Shown piece after piece: positions 52,673-62,487 of a DNA stretch of 64,000 bases. Numbering within the stretch: position 1 is the first letter of the stretch; every line of letters begins with the position of its first letter. Below the pieces are notes generated by a model. The model worked only from the letters and a program-made list of their open reading frames with translations. It was not told the DNA's origin and made no database searches. Position numbers and translations under genes: made by a program. The DNA is taken from NCBI RefSeq assembly GCF_016925675.1, contig NZ_CP070506.1:3036501-3100500 (forward strand). The letters are read 5' to 3'. The stretch comes from Pseudomonas hygromyciniae (GTDB lineage Bacteria; Pseudomonadota; Gammaproteobacteria; Pseudomonadales; Pseudomonadaceae).

Positions 52673-52698
52673 CGACCCCTTATAAAAGGAGGCCCATC

Positions 52699-53802
<1,104 letters not shown>

Positions 53803-53819
53803 TTTCGCGAGAGCTTTTG

Positions 53820-55301
53820 ATGAAACTCAATAAACACAACCTCAACGTGTTGGCACCTGAAGTGCGCCTGCCGACCTACGCCCTCGCCGACACGCGCCAG
53901 GGCATCGCCCATATCGGCGTCGGCGGTTTCCACCGCGCACACCAGGCCTATTACACCGACGCCCTGATGAACACCGGTGTCGGCCTGGACTGGAGCATCT
54001 GCGGCATTGGCCTGCGCGCCGAAGACCGCAAGGCGCGGGATGACCTGGCCGGCCAGGACTATCTGTTCACCCTGTATGAACTGGGCGACACCGACGACAC
54101 CGAAGTGCGAGTGATCGGCGCCATCAGCGACATGCTCCTGGCGCAGGACAGCGCCCAGGCCGTGATCGACAAACTGGCCAGCCCTGAAATCCGCATCGTG
54201 TCGCTGACCATTACCGAGGGCGGCTACTGCATCGACGACAGCAACGGTGAGTTCATGGCCCACCTGCCGCAGATCCAGCATGACCTGGCTCACCCTACCG
54301 CGCCGCAGACGGTATTCGGTTTTATCTGCGCAGCCCTGAGCCAGCGCCGTGCTGCAGGTGTGCGGGCTTTTACCGTGATGTCCTGCGATAACCTGCCGCA
54401 CAACGGTGCTGTGACCCGCAAGGCGCTGCTGGCGTTCGCCGCGTTGCGCGATGCCGATCTGCATGACTGGATTCAGGCCAACGTGAGTTTCCCCAATGCC
54501 ATGGTCGACCGCATCACGCCCATGACCAGTACCGCCCACCGCCTGCAACTGCATGATGAACACGGCATCGATGATGCCTGGCCGGTGGTGTGCGAACCCT
54601 TTGTGCAATGGGTACTGGAAGACAAGTTTGTCAACGGCCGGCCAGCCTGGGAGCAGGTGGGTGTGCAGTTCACCGACGACGTCACACCTTATGAGGAAAT
54701 GAAGATCGGCTTGCTCAACGGCAGTCACCTGGCCCTGACCTACCTGGGGTTTCTCAAGGGTTACCGGTTTGTCCACGAGACCATGAACGACCCGCTGTTT
54801 GTCGCGTATATGCGCGCCTATATGGACCTGGACGTGACCCCCAACCTGGCGCCGGTGCCGGGCATCGATCTGGACCAGTACAAGCAGACCTTGGTGGAGC
54901 GCTTCTCCAATCAAGCGATTGCCGATCAACTGGAGCGGGTCTGTTCCGATGGTTCGTCGAAGTTTCCCAAGTTCACCGTACCGACCATCAACCGCCTGAT
55001 TGCCGAGGGTCGCGACACCGAGCGAGCAGCGCTGGTGGTGGCGGCCTGGGCCTTGTACCTGCAAGGTGTGGACGAGAACGGCGTGCGCTACCGCATCCCC
55101 GACCCGCGCGCCGACTTCTGCCGGGCACTGGTGGTGGATGACGCTTGCGTCAGTCAGCGGCTGTTGAGTGTGGAAGAGATTTTTGGCCAGGCGATTCCCA
55201 ACTCACCTGAGTTTGTGGCAGCGTTTGAGCGGTGTTTTGCCAGTTTGCGTGACAAAGGTGTCGCAGAGACCCTGAAGCAGCTGCTCGCCAACCTTCACTG
55301 A
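53820..55301 (+). CDS. mtlD: Mannitol 2-dehydrogenase
   Basis: 493 residues from ATG 53820. Polyol-specific long-chain dehydrogenase: IAHIGVGGFHRAHQAYY (NAD loop), SLTITEGGYCID, VMSCDNLPHNG and MKIGLLNGSHLALTYLG with the catalytic Lys. Oxidises mannitol to fructose, sorbitol to fructose and arabitol to xylulose. The products feed MtlZ and MtlY. A REPIN follows. Confidence 0.96.
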   Translation: MKLNKHNLNVLAPEVRLPTYALADTRQGIAHIGVGGFHRAHQAYYTDALMNTGVGLDWSICGIGLRAEDRKARDDLAGQDYLFTLYELGDTDDTEVRVIGAISDMLLAQDSAQAVIDKLASPEIRIVSLTITEGGYCIDDSNGEFMAHLPQIQHDLAHPTAPQTVFGFICAALSQRRAAGVRAFTVMSCDNLPHNGAVTRKALLAFAALRDADLHDWIQANVSFPNAMVDRITPMTSTAHRLQLHDEHGIDDAWPVVCEPFVQWVLEDKFVNGRPAWEQVGVQFTDDVTPYEEMKIGLLNGSHLALTYLGFLKGYRFVHETMNDPLFVAYMRAYMDLDVTPNLAPVPGIDLDQYKQTLVERFSNQAIADQLERVCSDGSSKFPKFTVPTINRLIAEGRDTERAALVVAAWALYLQGVDENGVRYRIPDPRADFCRALVVDDACVSQRLLSVEEIFGQAIPNSPEFVAAFERCFASLRDKGVAETLKQLLANLH

Positions 55302-55320
55302 CACAACTTGAGCAAAATAA

Positions 55321-55409
55321 TGTGGGAGCGGGCTTGCTCGCGAAAGCAGTGGGTCAGTTGATAGATGTTTGGCTGATACGCCGCTTTCGCGAGCAAGCCC
55401 GCTCCCACA
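55321..55409. repeat. REPIN between mtlD and mtlY
   Basis: Inverted arms TGTGGGAGCGGGCTTGCTCG and its complement around a ~45-bp centre. Second REPIN inside the mtl operon. Confidence 0.9.
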
Positions 55410-55438
55410 TTTTGACCGCGTTCCATTGAGCGATAACT

Positions 55439-56921
55439 ATGACCCGGCAATCTCTATTCCTCGGCATCGACTGCGGCACCCAAGGCACCAAGGCCATCGT
55501 CCTCGACGCCGCCAGCGGTAAGGTGCTGGGCCTGGGCGCGGCTGCCCACACCCCTGATCAGCGGCGCCAATGGCCGGCGCGAGCAGCACACTCAGGAGTG
55601 GCTGGACGCCTTTACCGAGGCCACCCACCGCGCCTTGCAACAAGCAGGCGTGGACGGCCAGGACATCCTCGGCATCGGGGTTTCCGGCCAGCAACACGGC
55701 CTGGTGCTGCTCGACGAGCACGGCCAGGTACTGCGCCCGGCCAAGCTGTGGTGTGACACCGAAACCAGCGCCGAAAACGCCCGTTTACTCGAGCACCTGG
55801 GCGGTGAAAGCGGCTCCCTGGAGCGGCTGGGCGTCGCGATTGCTCCGGGCTATACCGTGTCCAAGTTGTTATGGACACTGGAACAACACCCGGATGTTTT
55901 TGCGCGCATCGCCCACATCCTGCTGCCCCACGATTACCTCAACTTTTGGCTCACTGGCCGCGCCTGCGCCGAGTACGGCGACGCCTCGGGCACCGGCTAT
56001 TTCAATGTGCGCACCCGCCAATGGGACCTTGGGTTACTGCGTCACATCGATGCCGGCGGGCGCCTGGAGGCGGCTTTGCCAGCGCTGATCGAGGCCGACC
56101 AGCCCGTGGGCAGCATTCTGCCGGCCATCGCCGAACGCCTGGGGATCAACCCTGGGGCCATTGTGTCCAGTGGCGGCGGCGACAATATGATGGGGGCGAT
56201 TGGCACCGGCAACATCGTGCCGGGGGTGTTTACCATGAGCCTTGGTTCGTCGGGCACCGTGTATGCGTTTGCCGATCAACCGACGGTCAGCGCCGAGGCT
56301 GCAGTGGCGACGTTCTGTTCCTCCAGCGGTGGCTGGCTGCCGCTGATCTGCACCATGAACCTGACCAATGCCACCGGGGTCATCCGCGAATTGTTCGAGC
56401 TGGACCTGGTAGCGTTCAATGCCCTGGTGGCCCAGGCCCCGATTGGCGCCGAGGGCGTCAGCATGCTGCCGTTCCTCAATGGCGAGCGCGTGCCCGCCCT
56501 GCCCCACGCCACCGGCAGCCTGCATGGCTTGACCATGACCAACCTGACCCGTGGCAACCTGTGCCGCGCAGTGGTCGAAGGCACCACCTTTGGCTTGCGC
56601 CAAGGCCTGGACCTGTTGCGCCAGACTGGCCTGCAAAGTCACAGCATCCGCCTGACCGGCGGCGGTTCGAAAAGCCCGGTGTGGCGGCAGATGATCGCCG
56701 ATATCATGGACACCGAAGTGGTGTGTACCGAACAAAGCGAAGCGGCGGCCCTGGGCGCGGCAATCCAGGCCGCGTGGTGTCAGTCTGGCGAAAGCCTGCA
56801 GGCGCTGTGTGCACGCTGCGTCAGCGTCGACCCGGCCAGCCGCACTCAACCCGTCGCCGCCAGCGTCAGGGCTTATCAGCAGGCCTATGAGCGCTATCAA
56901 CAGCTTGTGGCAACCCTTTAA
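55439..56921 (+). CDS. mtlY: Xylulokinase (frame break)
   Basis: About 493 residues after removing one C from CCCC 55551-55554 (joins AAHT to LISGANGRREQHTQEWLDAF). FGGY kinase: LFLGIDCGTQGTKAIVLD (phosphate loop), GIGVSGQQHGLVLLDEHG, PAKLWCDTETSAE, SSGGGDNMMGAIGTG and IRLTGGGSKSPVWRQMIAD. Phosphorylates xylulose from arabitol oxidation. ATG start after GAGCGATAACT. Confidence 0.93.
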
Positions 56922-56933
56922 GAGCGAATAACT

Positions 56934-57875
56934 ATGTATCTAGTGTGTGGCGAAGCGCTGTTTGATTTTTTCAGCCAAGAGGATGCCAGCGCACCGGCGT
57001 CCCACGTCAATTTCAAGGCGATTGCCGGCGGTTCGCCGTTCAATGTCGCCGTGGGCCTGCGCCGCCTGGGGATCGAAGCCGGGTTGTTCGCCGGGCTGTC
57101 CAGCGATTACCTGGGCCAGCGCCTGCGCCAGGTTCTCAAGGATGAAGGGGTACGCGACGATTACTTGGTCGAGTTTGCCGCGCCGACCACCCTGGCAATG
57201 GTTGCCCTGGGGGCCAACGGTTCCCCGAAGTACAGCTTTCGCGGCGCAGGCTGTGCCGATCGGCAGTTGCAGATCGAACATCTGCCGGTGCTCGATGGGC
57301 GCGTACGCGGTCTGCATTTTGGTTCGTTTTCCCTGGTGGTGCAGCCGGTCGCTGACAGCCTGTTGGCCCTGATCCGCCGGGAAAGCGGCAAGCGCTTGAT
57401 CAGCCTTGATCCTAATGTGCGCCTGAACCCCGAGCCGAATATCGAGCTGTGGCGCCAGCGGGTGGCTGAACTGGTGCGCTACGCCGACCTGATCAAGGTC
57501 AGCGATGAAGACTTGCACCTGCTTTACCCCGGCCAGGCGCCGGAAAGCGTGTTGCAGGGTTGGCTACAGCACCGCTGCCAGTTGATTTTCCTGACCCGTG
57601 GCGGCGATGGTGCGAGCGTGTTCAGTCGCCAGCACGGCACATGGTCGGCACCGGCGGTCAAGGTGGTGATGGCCGATACGGTGGGTGCTGGCGACACCTT
57701 CCAGGCGGCCTTGATCGCCTGGCTCACCGAGCAGCAGCTGGATTCGGTGGAAGGTGTGCAGGGCTTGGGCCGGGAGCAGATTGACGGCATGCTCAAGTTC
57801 GCCATTCGCGCCGCCGCGCTGACCTGCGGCAAGACCGGGCCAGACCTGCCCTATCGTCATCAATTAAACGAGTAA
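56934..57875 (+). CDS. mtlZ: Fructokinase (PfkB family)
   Basis: 313 residues. PfkB ribokinase-like: N-terminal GEALFDFFSQ, IAGGSPFNVAVGLRRLG (PfkB signature 1), ISLDPNVRLNPEP and DTVGAGDTFQAALIAWL (signature 2, catalytic Asp). Phosphorylates fructose made by MtlD. Last gene of the mtl operon; convergent with aqpZ 13 bp away. Confidence 0.95.
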   Translation: MYLVCGEALFDFFSQEDASAPASHVNFKAIAGGSPFNVAVGLRRLGIEAGLFAGLSSDYLGQRLRQVLKDEGVRDDYLVEFAAPTTLAMVALGANGSPKYSFRGAGCADRQLQIEHLPVLDGRVRGLHFGSFSLVVQPVADSLLALIRRESGKRLISLDPNVRLNPEPNIELWRQRVAELVRYADLIKVSDEDLHLLYPGQAPESVLQGWLQHRCQLIFLTRGGDGASVFSRQHGTWSAPAVKVVMADTVGAGDTFQAALIAWLTEQQLDSVEGVQGLGREQIDGMLKFAIRAAALTCGKTGPDLPYRHQLNE

Positions 57876-57888
57876 ACCCCGCGCAATT

Positions 57889-58578
57889 TCACTTCGTCGT
57901 CACTCGCACGCCTCGGGCCACCCAGGCGCCGAGGATGCCGCCGATCAGGGGCGCCAGCCAGAACAACCAGAGCTGCATCAGGTACTCGGTACCGGCAAAC
58001 AGCGCCGTCCCGGTACTGCGCGCCGGGTTGACCGAGGTGTTGGTGACGGGCATCGACACCAGGTGAATCAGGGTCAGCGTCAGGCCCACGGCGATCGACG
58101 CAAACCCTGGCGCGGCACCTGGCGCGGTCACTCGCATGACGATAAACACCAGGAAGAACGTCCCCACGCTCTCTACCACCATGGCGGCCAGCAGGCTGTA
58201 CTGCCCCGGACTCAGCGCACCGTAGCCATTGGCGGCAAACTCGCCGAGTGCAAAGCCCGGCCGACCGCTGGCGACCAGCGCGAGGATCGCCGCCGCGACT
58301 GTTGCCCCAGCGACCTGAGCAATGAGGTAGGGCAGAACATCCATTCCCGGCAGTCGTCCTCCAACCCACAGGCCGACCGTGATCGCCGGGTTGAAATGTG
58401 CGCCACTGATGCTGCCCACCGCGTAGGACATGGTCAGCACACTCAGGCCAAACGCCAGGGCCACCCCGGCAAACCCAATGCCCAGGCCGGGAAATGCGGC
58501 CGACAGAATGGCGCTGCCACAGCCGCCGAAGGTCAGCCAGAAAGTGCCGAGAAACTCTGCTGCGATTTTTTGTTGCAC
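57889..58578 (-). CDS. aqpZ: Aquaporin Z-like water channel
   Basis: 229 residues, six helices and both NPA boxes ([13 protein letters not shown] and [12 protein letters not shown]). The residue after the second NPA is Arg, as in all aquaporins of this family, and His/Thr nearby suit a water-selective AqpZ rather than a glycerol channel. MIP signature [17 protein letters not shown] at the N-terminus. Confidence 0.94.
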   Translation of the reverse strand: MQQKIAAEFLGTFWLTFGGCGSAILSAAFPGLGIGFAGVALAFGLSVLTMSYAVGSISGAHFNPAITVGLWVGGRLPGMDVLPYLIAQVAGATVAAAILALVASGRPGFALGEFAANGYGALSPGQYSLLAAMVVESVGTFFLVFIVMRVTAPGAAPGFASIAVGLTLTLIHLVSMPVTNTSVNPARSTGTALFAGTEYLMQLWLFWLAPLIGGILGAWVARGVRVTTK

Positions 58579-58660
58579 GCCCTACCTCAGCCACTGGCGA
58601 CAGATGTGGCTGGACAGTAGCAGCGCAAGCGGGCGGCGCCGTATCGGATTTGTCTGAGGC

Positions 58661-58855
58661 TTGCCACACGCCCCCCATCCCCCCACGCGCAGCGCACTGG
58701 TTTCAGGGTTTACCGTCGGTTGCCTGGGGTTGGCGGTGCTGGGGATCGGCGAATGGCTCAATGGCCATGCCGGCCCAGGGATTTTGCTGGCCGTGGGCAC
58801 AGAGTTGCTGCTGGGCCTGGGGTTTATCCAGGCCCGCAATCCTGCCGTAAGCTGA
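58661..58855 (+). CDS. Small two-helix membrane protein
   Basis: 64 residues, probable TTG start. Two hydrophobic segments (VSGFTVGCLGLAVLGIGEW and ILLAVGTELLLGLGFIQA). Unrecognised; start uncertain. It ends back-to-back with the DUF1652 gene on the other strand. Confidence 0.45.
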   Translation: MPHAPHPPTRSALVSGFTVGCLGLAVLGIGEWLNGHAGPGILLAVGTELLLGLGFIQARNPAVS

Positions 58856-59113
58856 TCAGTACAACCTCGCCCCCGCTCTGCGCGGAGCCGGGGCATGGGC
58901 ATGCTTGAGATCCTCACGCAGCTCGGTGATCAGGTTGCAGATGGCTCGGCTGCTGTTGAGTTCGTGGGCCTGGATGCCGGTGAAGGTGACATCCGTACCG
59001 TCGTCATCGTAGATTTTGATGGTCAACGACGCATCCTGTGCCTTGATGCATTCACAACGTCTGGGCAGGAAGCTGCCTTCAATAAGGCCGCGTAATTCCA
59101 ATTCAGAAAGCAT
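58856..59113 (-). CDS. DUF1652 family protein
   Basis: 85 residues from ATG 59113. Pattern MLSELELRGLIEGSFLPRRCECI and GIQAHELNSSRAICNLITELREDL is the DUF1652 family common in pseudomonads; function unknown. AGGAGAGG sits just upstream. The gap 59114-59381 shows no further gene. Confidence 0.75.
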   Translation of the reverse strand: MLSELELRGLIEGSFLPRRCECIKAQDASLTIKIYDDDGTDVTFTGIQAHELNSSRAICNLITELREDLKHAHAPAPRRAGARLY

Positions 59114-59381
59114 GGCTAAACCTCTCCTTTTTTGAGACCGCCAATGAATTTTTATAGATATCAATAGTCTGACCGCCGCGTCAGGACGGTTGACTTCACG
59201 CCTTGCCAACCCTGGCAGGCGCTTTCAACTGCAAAGCCTACTCCTTGTGTCTGTCGGCGTAGGATCCTTTCCTCATAAGCACCAGCAACCCTTATATAAG
59301 TTGCTGCCGGTTTGCACTGCCGGACGTTGGCGTGCATCGTGGCAGCCGCTGTTTTATTACCCCCTAAGATAAGGAAGTCCC

Positions 59382-59864
59382 ATGACCTCTTCTGCTCTCA
59401 ACCTCCTTTCGGTACTGGCCATGAGCGTGCTGGCCGCCCAGGCCAATGCCGCCAAACTTGAAGATATCGCGCCCTACCCCAAGGCCGACGCCGGGCATGT
59501 TCGCCAGGTCATCCACTTGCCGGCAAAGCCCCAGGAACAGGACTTCAAGGTCGAAATCCTCGCCGGCAAAACCTTGCTGGTGGACTGCAACCAGCAGCGC
59601 CTGGGCGGTGTTCTGGAAGAGAAAAACCTCGAAGGCTGGGGCTACCCGTTTTACCGGCTGGAGAAGGTCAGCGGCCCCATGAGCACGATGATGGCCTGCC
59701 CCGATGGCAAGACCCGCGAGGACTTTGTGCCGGTGGTCGGCGACGGTTTTGTGCTGCGCTACAACAGCAAGTTGCCCATCGTTGTATATGTTCCAAAAGA
59801 TGTCGAAGTGCGTTACCGCATCTGGTCGGCATCGACCACGGTCGAGAAGGCCAGCGAGCAGTAA
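59382..59864 (+). CDS. eco: Ecotin, periplasmic serine protease inhibitor
   Basis: 160 residues with a signal peptide ([23 protein letters not shown], cleaved before AKLEDI). Ecotin motifs: [40 protein letters not shown] and [24 protein letters not shown]. The reactive loop STMMAC keeps the Met-Met P1-P1' pair, so broad inhibition of trypsin-, chymotrypsin- and elastase-like enzymes is expected. ATG after AAGGAAG. Confidence 0.94.
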   Translation: MTSSALNLLSVLAMSVLAAQANAAKLEDIAPYPKADAGHVRQVIHLPAKPQEQDFKVEILAGKTLLVDCNQQRLGGVLEEKNLEGWGYPFYRLEKVSGPMSTMMACPDGKTREDFVPVVGDGFVLRYNSKLPIVVYVPKDVEVRYRIWSASTTVEKASEQ

Positions 59865-59870
59865 CGCCTT

Positions 59871-60035
59871 CTGTGGCGAGCGGGCTTGTCGGAACGCCGC
59901 ATCGCCCGCGCTGGGCGGCGAAGCAGCCCCCCTCAGCCGAATGCGCTGTATCAGATTCTCCGTAGCGCCTGGTTTGGGGCTGCTTCGCAGCCCAGCGCGG
60001 GCGATGCGGCGTTCCGACAAGCCCGCTCGCCACAA
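59871..60035. repeat. 165-bp inverted repeat (REPIN-like) between eco and ilvA
   Basis: Long arms of about 60 bp: CTGTGGCGAGCGGGCTTGTC...GGGCGGCGAAGCAGCC on the left and GGGGCTGCTTCGCAGCCC...GACAAGCCCGCTCGCCACA on the right. It lies between convergent genes and may act as a two-way transcription barrier. Confidence 0.88.
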
Positions 60036-60044
60036 GGGGGGGCG

Positions 60045-61061
60045 TCAGGCTTGTGCCGCCACCCGCTCAGCCACGTGGCGCAAACTATCGAAGTTGATAT
60101 TGGCCCCGGAGTTGATCGCCACCAACGTCTGCCCCAGCACCCCGTTGCGTTGCACATAGCGGCGGATTCCGGCAACCGCCAGGGCGCCTGAGGGTTCGGT
60201 GATGGAACGGGTATCGTCGTAGATCAGCTTGATCGCGCTGCACAGTTCATCGTTGCTGACGGTGATGACTTCATCGACATGCTGGCGGCAGATTTCAAAG
60301 CCGTAGGCGCCGATCTGTGCCACGGCGGTACCATCGGCAAAGCTGTCCACGCTGGGCAATATCACCCGCTCGCCTGCACGCAAGGCCGCCAGCAGGCAGC
60401 TGGAGCCTTCAGGCTCCACGCCAATGACCCGCACCTCGGGGCGCAGATACTTGATGTATGCCGCGATGCCGGCGATCAACCCGCCTCCACCCACCGGTAC
60501 GAAGATCGCGTCCAGTGCGCCTTGTTGCTGGCGCAGGATTTCCATGGCGACGGTGCCCTGTCCCGCAATGACGTCGGGATCATCGAAGGGCGACACAAAG
60601 GTAGCGCCCGACTGTTCGGCCAACTGCAATGCATGGGCCAGGGCGAACGGGAAACTGGCCCCGTGCAGCACGGCGTCGGCACCCCTGGAGCGCACGCCCA
60701 ATACTTTCAATTCGGGGGTGCTGCTGGGCATCACAATCGTCGCCTTGATCCCCAGTTCACGCGCCGCCAGGGCTACGCCCTGGGCATGGTTGCCAGCAGA
60801 CGCAGTGACCACCCCGCAGGCCTTTTGCTCATCGCTAAGCTGCACCAGCTTGTTATAGGCACCGCGGATCTTGAAGGAAAACGTCGGCTGCAGGTCTTCG
60901 CGCTTGAGCAGGATCTGATTGCCCAGCAACGCCGATAACGCCGGGGCCGGCTGCAACGGTGTGCGTACCGCCAGGTCGTAGACCGGCGCGGCGAGGATTT
61001 TCTTTACGTAATGCTCAAGCAAGCCATCGTCGAGCGTGGACTGCGGCAGTGGGCTACTCAT
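60045..61061 (-). CDS. ilvA: Threonine dehydratase, short form without the regulatory domain
   Basis: 338 residues from ATG 61061 with AGGAGACACCC upstream. PLP-dependent deaminase of threonine/serine: LLKREDLQPTFSFKIRGAYNKL (PLP Lys), TASAGNHAQGVALAA and VPVGGGGLIAGIAAYIK. It stops near residue 338, whereas biosynthetic IlvA has about 500 residues with two ACT-like domains. It should therefore not be feedback-inhibited by isoleucine and may be catabolic or a second copy. A terminator-like hairpin lies in its leader. Confidence 0.9.
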   Translation of the reverse strand: MSSPLPQSTLDDGLLEHYVKKILAAPVYDLAVRTPLQPAPALSALLGNQILLKREDLQPTFSFKIRGAYNKLVQLSDEQKACGVVTASAGNHAQGVALAARELGIKATIVMPSSTPELKVLGVRSRGADAVLHGASFPFALAHALQLAEQSGATFVSPFDDPDVIAGQGTVAMEILRQQQGALDAIFVPVGGGGLIAGIAAYIKYLRPEVRVIGVEPEGSSCLLAALRAGERVILPSVDSFADGTAVAQIGAYGFEICRQHVDEVITVSNDELCSAIKLIYDDTRSITEPSGALAVAGIRRYVQRNGVLGQTLVAINSGANINFDSLRHVAERVAAQA

Positions 61062-61105
61062 GGGTGTCTCCTGGCGTTTGACAGAGCCCTGGAGACGGAA
61101 AAACA

Positions 61106-61128
61106 AAACCCGCCTCTAGGGCGGGTTT
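61106..61128 (-). terminator. Terminator/attenuator-like hairpin in the ilvA leader
   Basis: AAACCCGCC / GGCGGGTTT arms (9 bp, 5-base loop); on the minus strand it is followed by TTTTGTTTTT. It sits about 45 bp upstream of the ilvA start, so it could attenuate ilvA or end a short upstream transcript. Upstream on that strand is a second hairpin, CCGCCAT / ATGGCGG (about 61149-61168). Confidence 0.6.
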
Positions 61129-61261
61129 GGGTACAGCCGAACGCTATCCCGCCATATGAGGAATGGCGGTAATAATGCTTGGCTGGGAACGATAGGTTTG
61201 AAATGTCATGCAACGAAACTAACCGTCGGCCTATTACAAGTCAACTGCGGGGTTTACTTGC

Positions 61262-61291
61262 GATATACGAAACATATACGCTTTGTATATC
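61262..61291. promoter_or_regulatory. Imperfect palindrome, probable operator of the ParD-like gene
   Basis: GATATACGAAAC...CTTTGTATATC: 7-bp outer arms GATATAC/GTATATC with a further ATATAC in the centre, ending 20 bp before the ATG at 61312. Autorepression is usual for ribbon-helix-helix antitoxin-like proteins. Confidence 0.5.
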
Positions 61292-61311
61292 CACCCTACA
61301 CAGTGAAGCTC

Positions 61312-61515
61312 ATGGGCATCGTCAAAATTACTGATCACTTGCATGAGCAAATCCGTCTGGCCAGCGCCACCATGGACCGCTCCATCAACGCCCAGGCAGA
61401 GTTCTGGATCAAGATCGGCCTGTTGGCCGAGCTCAACCCGCACCTGGCCTACAACGACTTGATCAACAAACTGTTGCTCGACAAACCCGACCTGATCCGG
61501 GGGCGCAGCCAATGA
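61312..61515 (+). CDS. ParD-like ribbon-helix-helix protein
   Basis: 67 residues from ATG 61312 (MGIVKITDHLHEQIRLASATMDRSINAQAEFW). Resembles the ParD-like family: short beta-strand then two helices, i.e. an RHH DNA-binding fold. No ParE toxin follows; instead the stop overlaps the start of a methionine aminopeptidase gene (ATGA). It probably autoregulates the pair through the palindrome upstream. Confidence 0.78.
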   Translation: MGIVKITDHLHEQIRLASATMDRSINAQAEFWIKIGLLAELNPHLAYNDLINKLLLDKPDLIRGRSQ

Positions 61516-62267
61516 TCAAAACCCCTACACAGATTGCCGTGATGCGCGAAGCCGGGCGCCTGCTGGGCCAGGTATTCAGCATGCTCGACAACCGGGTCGG
61601 CGCCGGCCAGAGCACCCTGGAACTGGATGCGGCGGTCGAGGCGTTTATCCGCAATGACCTGCAAGCACGCCCCGCCAGCCTTGGGCAATACGACTATCCC
61701 TTCAGCATCAACACGTCCATCAACGAAGTGGTGTGCCATGGCATGCCCAATGCCAAGGATGTGTTGAAGGATGGCGACATCGTCAATATCGACATCACCC
61801 TGGAAAAAGGCGGGTTTATCGCCGACTCCAGCAAGATGTACATGATCGGCGCCGTCGCACCCAAGGCCCGGCGCCTGGTGGAGCAGACCTTCGAAGCGAT
61901 GTGGGCCGGTATCCGCCAGGTCAAACCCGGCGCCCGCCTGGGGGATATCGGCTATGCGATCCAGAGCCACGCCCAGGCCAACGGCTACAGCGTAGTGCGC
62001 GAGTATTGCGGCCATGGGATTGGCCGGGAAATGCACGAAGAGCCGCAAATCCTGCACTTCGGCCGCCCGGGCACAGGCCTGACCCTGCGCGAAGGCATGG
62101 TGTTCACCATCGAGCCGATGCTCAACCAGGGCAGCGCCAAGGTGCGCAGCCTCAAGGACGGCTGGACCGTGGTGACCCGCGACAACAACCTGTCGGCCCA
62201 GTGGGAACATACGGTGGCCGTCACCGCTGATGGTTTTGAAGTGCTGACCCTGCAAGCGAACGCCTAA
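61512..62267 (+). CDS. map: Type I methionine aminopeptidase (likely second copy)
   Basis: 251 residues. Removes N-terminal Met. Metal ligands visible: DIVNIDITLEKGGFIADSSKMY (two Asp), GHGIGREMHEEP (His), MVFTIEPML (Glu) and SAQWEHTVAV (Glu). It lacks the rpsB-linked context of the housekeeping map and is coupled to a ParD-like gene, so it is probably a paralogue. The 62268-62487 gap after it holds no gene I can support. Confidence 0.92.
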   Translation: MIKTPTQIAVMREAGRLLGQVFSMLDNRVGAGQSTLELDAAVEAFIRNDLQARPASLGQYDYPFSINTSINEVVCHGMPNAKDVLKDGDIVNIDITLEKGGFIADSSKMYMIGAVAPKARRLVEQTFEAMWAGIRQVKPGARLGDIGYAIQSHAQANGYSVVREYCGHGIGREMHEEPQILHFGRPGTGLTLREGMVFTIEPMLNQGSAKVRSLKDGWTVVTRDNNLSAQWEHTVAVTADGFEVLTLQANA

Positions 62268-62487
62268 ACCCCCAGCACCGGCGCAAATGTGGGGGCCTGT
62301 CACCCCGCTTTGCCGCCGCCCCTGGCAATCCGCCGGAGCCCCAGCACCATTCCCCGCGCGTGCTCATCAACGGTGTAGCGTTCGCGAAATCACTCACGCT
62401 CATCGCTGTCAGGATTGTTGAACAGCAGGATCTCGGCACTTTCGCGCTAGGTGCGGCGCAGGGCGCCCTCGTTGAGTTCAAAGCGGA

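Noticed and set aside
61131..61200. Leader peptide rich in Ile/Thr codons before ilvA
   Set aside because: Minus-strand frames here are very short (e.g. Met-Ala-Gly-stop) and not enriched in regulatory codons.
62268..62487. 86-codon minus-strand frame between map and the ATP-grasp gene
   Set aside because: Cys/Arg-rich composition without homology features; partly overlaps the map 3' end.
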